Shown: positions 4,820 through 7,245 of the stretch, one piece after another | Layout: every line of letters starts with the position of its first letter | How positions within the stretch are numbered: position 1 is the stretch's first letter | Origin: Chloroflexota bacterium | Lineage (GTDB): Bacteria; Chloroflexota; Anaerolineae; UBA3071 | Reading direction: 5' to 3' | DNA length: 7,245 nt | NCBI GenBank assembly: GCA_014383605.1 | Contig: JACNHM010000339.1 | Coordinates: forward strand, 1 to 7,245 | Notes under the pieces: generated by a model | What the model saw: the letters and a program-made list of their open reading frames with translations, nothing else | Database searches by the model: none | What the model was told of the DNA's origin: nothing | Program-made: the position numbers and the translations under genes

Positions 4820-5977
4820 ATGACTACCAAAGTGTACGATGCGGTGATCATCGGCGCAGGAAGTGTCGGGCTGCCGACGGCGTTCTTCATGGCTCAGGCC
4901 GGGCTGAAGCCGCTGGTCATTGATCAATTCGCCAGCCCCGGACAGGGCTCTAACAAGGCGGCCATCGGCGGCATCCGCGCCACCCACTCGGCGCCATCGA
5001 AGATTCGCCTTTGCCTCAAGTCCATTGAGGTGTTCTCTACCTGGGAGGAGACCTACGGGGATGACATCGAGTGGTATCAGGGCGGCTACTCCTTCGTCGC
5101 CTACCGAGAGCGGGAGGAACGCGTCCTCAAGGACTTGTTAAAGATTCAGCAGGCTTATGGCCTGGATATCCGCTGGCTGGATCGGGATGATCTGTTGGAA
5201 GTGATCCCGGATCTGCAGCCTGAGCGCCTCATCGGTGGGACTTATTCGCCTGGGGATGGGTCTGCGTCGCCCTTGCTGGCTGCGCATGCGTTCTACACCC
5301 GCGCCAGGGAGCGGGGAGCCGAGTTCCGTTTCCGCGAGCGGGTTACCGGAGTCATTCGTCGTCGAGGAAAGGTGGTCGGAGTCCGCACCGACCAGGGAGG
5401 CTACGCCACGGAGACGGTGATCAACGCTGCTGGCCCGTGGGCGCGAGCGGTAGCTCAGATGTCCGGGCTGGATGCGCCGGTGGCGCCAGATAGCCATGAG
5501 GCGGGCATCACCGAGCCGGTGGCGCGCTTCGTGGAACCGATGATCGTGGACATCCGCCCCGCTGAGGGCTCTAAGAACTACTACTTTTACCAGCAAGGGA
5601 CCGGCGCGCTTGTCTTCTGCATCACGCCGGAGCCGCCTATTGTGGGCACCGACCGCCGGGAGACCTCGGAATTCCTGCCCATGATCGCGCCACGGATGGT
5701 GGGCTTGATGCCCAAACTGGCTAACATCCGGGTACGCCGCACCTGGCGGGGGCTCTATCCGATGACGCCTGATGGCTTCCCCATCATTGGGCGGGTGCGG
5801 GAACTGGCAGGATACATCTACGCCGTTGGCATGTGTGGGCAAGGCTATATGTTGGGACCGGGGGTAGGTTCTCTATTGAGCCGCATGGTGCAGGAAGAGC
5901 TGACGCCGGAGGATGAGGAGACGCTGGGGGAATTGAGCCCGTATCGGGAGTTCGGCGGGGAAGAGAAGCTGAAGTAG
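4820..5977 (+). CDS. FAD-dependent oxidoreductase, DAO family catalytic subunit, second paralogue, 385 aa
   Basis: DAO-superfamily flavoprotein and likely catalytic partner of the fused subunit encoded three bases upstream. The tight spacing without a strong Shine-Dalgarno site suggests translational coupling. Motifs: VIIGAGSVG (9-17) for FAD; GSNKAAIGGIRATH (43-56), equivalent to the GGIR loop of the other paralogue; INAAGPWA (201-208); GLYPMTPDGFPIIG (311-324); and GMCGQGYMLGPGVG (337-350). It shares the same fold and motif order as the protein at 1197-2345 but belongs to a visibly different clade. The flavin-site motif is CGQGY rather than SGHGF, and the central substrate-domain segment (about 221-300, beginning PVAPDSHEAGI) has little in common with the equivalent region there. 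Family activity is oxidation of an amine or imino acid to an imine; substrate unknown. No signal peptide or membrane anchor. Gene intact, length normal. Confidence 0.85.
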   Translation: MTTKVYDAVIIGAGSVGLPTAFFMAQAGLKPLVIDQFASPGQGSNKAAIGGIRATHSAPSKIRLCLKSIEVFSTWEETYGDDIEWYQGGYSFVAYREREERVLKDLLKIQQAYGLDIRWLDRDDLLEVIPDLQPERLIGGTYSPGDGSASPLLAAHAFYTRARERGAEFRFRERVTGVIRRRGKVVGVRTDQGGYATETVINAAGPWARAVAQMSGLDAPVAPDSHEAGITEPVARFVEPMIVDIRPAEGSKNYYFYQQGTGALVFCITPEPPIVGTDRRETSEFLPMIAPRMVGLMPKLANIRVRRTWRGLYPMTPDGFPIIGRVRELAGYIYAVGMCGQGYMLGPGVGSLLSRMVQEELTPEDEETLGELSPYREFGGEEKLK

Positions 5978-6019
5978 GTTGAGCGTTGGGATTTGCCTGT
6001 CACCGTTTTTGTGAGAATG

Positions 6020-6032
6020 AGGAGGAGAGGAG
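6020..6032 (+). promoter_or_regulatory. Ribosome binding site deciding the start at 6038
   Basis: A purine run AGGAGGAGAGGAG lies just upstream of the ATG at 6038, whose protein begins [12 protein letters not shown], as expected for the family. The frame is open back to a TTG near 5993, but that start would place this Shine-Dalgarno sequence inside the coding region and add unrelated residues. Confidence 0.75.
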
Positions 6033-6037
6033 TAATA

Positions 6038-7030
6038 ATGACGAAGCTGCGAGTGCTCTCGAAGCAGGATGTCCAGCAAGCCGTCCCCATGCGGGAGGCC
6101 ATTGAGATCGTGAAGGGCGCCTTCACCCAGCTCTCGGCGGGGAAGGCGGCGGCGCCCCTGCGCACCCAATTGCCGGTGGAGAGGCACGAGGGGGTCACTC
6201 TCTTCATGCCCGCCTACCTTTCGGAAAGCGACGACCTGGGGGTCAAGATCGTCTCCGTCTTCCCTCGTAACCTGGAGATGGGATTGCCCACTATCTTCGC
6301 CCTGGTGGTGGTTGTGGATGCCTCTACCGGGCGGCCGGTGGCGGCGATGGACGGGACCTATCTCACCGCGCTGCGTACGGGCGCGGCTTCGGGGGCGGCC
6401 ACCGATCTTTTGGCCAGGGAGGACGCCACGGTGGCGGCTATCTTCGGGGCGGGAGCCCAGGGGCGCACCCAACTGTTGGCGGTCTGCGAGGCGCGGGACA
6501 TCGAAAGAGCCTGGGTCTACGACGTCAATCCCCAGGCGGCGGAAAGGTTCGCCCAGGAGATGGGGGCAAAGGGGAGGGTGCCCGCTGACCTTAGGGTCGC
6601 CTCCTCCCCAGCGGAGGCTGTCCGAGAGGCCGATGTCGTCTGCACCGCCACCACCGCCAAGACGCCCGTCTTCGCCGACGCGGACCTCAAGCCAGGCGTC
6701 CACATCAACGCCGTCGGCTCCTTCACGCCGGAGATGCAGGAGATTCCAGCGCAAACGGTCGCAAGGGCCAGGATCGTGGTAGGCTCGCGGGAGGCATGCC
6801 TGGCCGAAACGGGCGACCTGATAATTCCCATCCGCCAGGGCCTGATCACCGAACGCGACATCTATGCCGAGTTGGGGGAGATCGCTGCTGGGATCAAGTC
6901 AGGGCGTGCGAGCCCCGGCGAGATCACTCTCTTCAAGTCGGTGGGCAACGCCGTGCAGGACGTGTCGGTGGCCCGCGCGGTGTTGACGCGAGCCGAGACG
7001 CTGGGGCTGGGCGTCGAGGTTGAGTTGTGA
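6038..7030 (+). CDS. Ornithine cyclodeaminase/mu-crystallin family protein, probable imine reductase, 330 aa
   Basis: NAD(P)-dependent enzyme of the ornithine cyclodeaminase (OCD)/mu-crystallin superfamily. The superfamily includes OCD, archaeal alanine dehydrogenase, ketimine reductase (CRYM) and delta1-pyrroline-2-carboxylate reductases. Visible features: LGVKIVS (67-73) with the conserved lysine K70; [12 protein letters not shown] (111-122) with R113, the usual substrate-carboxylate arginine; Rossmann motif FGAGAQG (136-142) followed by D162 at the end of the next strand; and [15 protein letters not shown] (222-236). True OCD has a catalytic aspartate just after NAVG-G; here the position is S228, so ornithine deamination is unlikely and reduction of an imine or oxo acid is more probable (inference). 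Full family length. It lies 60 bases after the dehydrogenase catalytic subunit in the same orientation, with its own strong ribosome binding site and no convincing promoter between, so it is probably the last gene of the operon. Confidence 0.85.
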   Translation: MTKLRVLSKQDVQQAVPMREAIEIVKGAFTQLSAGKAAAPLRTQLPVERHEGVTLFMPAYLSESDDLGVKIVSVFPRNLEMGLPTIFALVVVVDASTGRPVAAMDGTYLTALRTGAASGAATDLLAREDATVAAIFGAGAQGRTQLLAVCEARDIERAWVYDVNPQAAERFAQEMGAKGRVPADLRVASSPAEAVREADVVCTATTAKTPVFADADLKPGVHINAVGSFTPEMQEIPAQTVARARIVVGSREACLAETGDLIIPIRQGLITERDIYAELGEIAAGIKSGRASPGEITLFKSVGNAVQDVSVARAVLTRAETLGLGVEVEL

Positions 7031-7037
7031 GGATTGC

Positions 7038-7241
7038 TCAGGGAGTGTACTTGAGGAGCAGCGCCAGGCCGATCAGGGCCACCACAGCGAATTCGATGAG
7101 GATCCGCCGACTGAGGAGTTTCAGAAGTCCCTGCCGAGCTAGGCCGGTGATGAGGTAGAAGATGAGCAGCAAGAGGATGCCAGCAGTCAAGCTATTCACC
7201 TGCGAGTAGCTCAAGGCCCAGACGATCTCGCCCATGACCAA
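7038..7241 (-). CDS. Small two-helix membrane protein, possibly partial
   Basis: Minus-strand frame of 65-67 residues ending seven bases from the convergent stop of the OCD-family gene. It encodes two hydrophobic segments: about [17 protein letters not shown] (19-35), and [13 protein letters not shown] (51-63), separated by the basic stretch [11 protein letters not shown] (36-46). This makes it a likely inner-membrane hairpin protein with a cytoplasmic positive loop. The start may be the ATG at 7235 or the TTG at 7241, but the frame remains open to the window edge, so the protein may begin outside. I do not recognise the family. The hydrophobic pattern and basic loop support real coding; no terminator separates the two convergent genes. 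Confidence 0.55.
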   Translation of the reverse strand: MVMGEIVWALSYSQVNSLTAGILLLLIFYLITGLARQGLLKLLSRRILIEFAVVALIGLALLLKYTP

Positions 7242-7245
7242 ACCG

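Noticed and set aside
2681..5977. True heterotetrameric sarcosine oxidase (soxBDAG) operon
   Set aside because: No delta or gamma subunit genes and no folate-binding T-protein-like half in the alpha-type chain; the layout fits HcnABC/proline or opine dehydrogenase-type enzymes better.
6038..7030. Annotation as a bona fide ornithine cyclodeaminase (ocd)
   Set aside because: The catalytic aspartate after NAVG-G is replaced by Ser228 in NAVGSF, a pattern of reductase or dehydrogenase members of the family.

Overview
The window is a GC-rich bacterial segment. It looks like a Chloroflexota (Anaerolineae/Dehalococcoidia-like) or similar uncultivated anaerobe. That assignment is an inference from gene content (a DUF6125-type protein, a fused iron-sulfur/FAD amine dehydrogenase subunit with sarcosine-oxidase-beta-like partners) and from dispersed CATTGCGAG...GAAGCAATC palindromic repeats. 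No rRNA, tRNA, CRISPR array, transposase or phage gene is visible.

Left part (1-2345, + strand): a small DUF5615/PIN-like protein (18-386) is followed by a 280-base gap. The gap holds a strong hairpin (435-469), a complete 82-bp palindromic repeat (508-589) and a short GC-rich hairpin (617-633). Next comes a two-gene unit whose members overlap by ATGA: a cysteine-rich DUF6125-like protein (667-1200) and a DAO/SoxB-type FAD oxidoreductase (1197-2345).

Centre (2346-2680): 335 bases without a gene. It holds a second, 3'-eroded copy of the palindromic repeat, a separate inverted repeat (2463-2500), and a near-consensus promoter (TTGACA-17-TAAAAT, 2528-2556) with a leader of about 118 bases.

Right part (2681-7030, + strand): an apparent operon of three genes. 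The first is a 711-residue multidomain electron-transfer flavoprotein: [2Fe-2S] ferredoxin, FAD/NAD(P)-type disulfide-reductase fold, 2x[4Fe-4S] ferredoxin, a linker domain and a BFD-like [2Fe-2S] domain. The second is another DAO/SoxB-type flavoprotein, of a different clade from the first. The third is an ornithine cyclodeaminase/mu-crystallin family protein that lacks the cyclodeaminase aspartate and is therefore more likely an imine (ketimine) reductase or amino-acid dehydrogenase. A small two-helix membrane protein is encoded convergently at the right edge (7038-7241, possibly partial).

Working model (inference): the DAO-type proteins are catalytic subunits that oxidise an amino or imino acid to an imine, passing electrons to the fused Fe-S/FAD protein and on to a quinone or ferredoxin acceptor. 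The general plan is that of hydrogen cyanide synthase HcnABC, opine oxidases, D-hydroxyproline dehydrogenase and archaeal dye-linked L-proline dehydrogenases. The mu-crystallin-type enzyme could re-reduce the imine to the opposite enantiomer or process a downstream product. The substrate cannot be read from the sequence. The most unusual points are the two divergent catalytic subunits flanking one fused hub, and the covarying stem in the two repeat copies.
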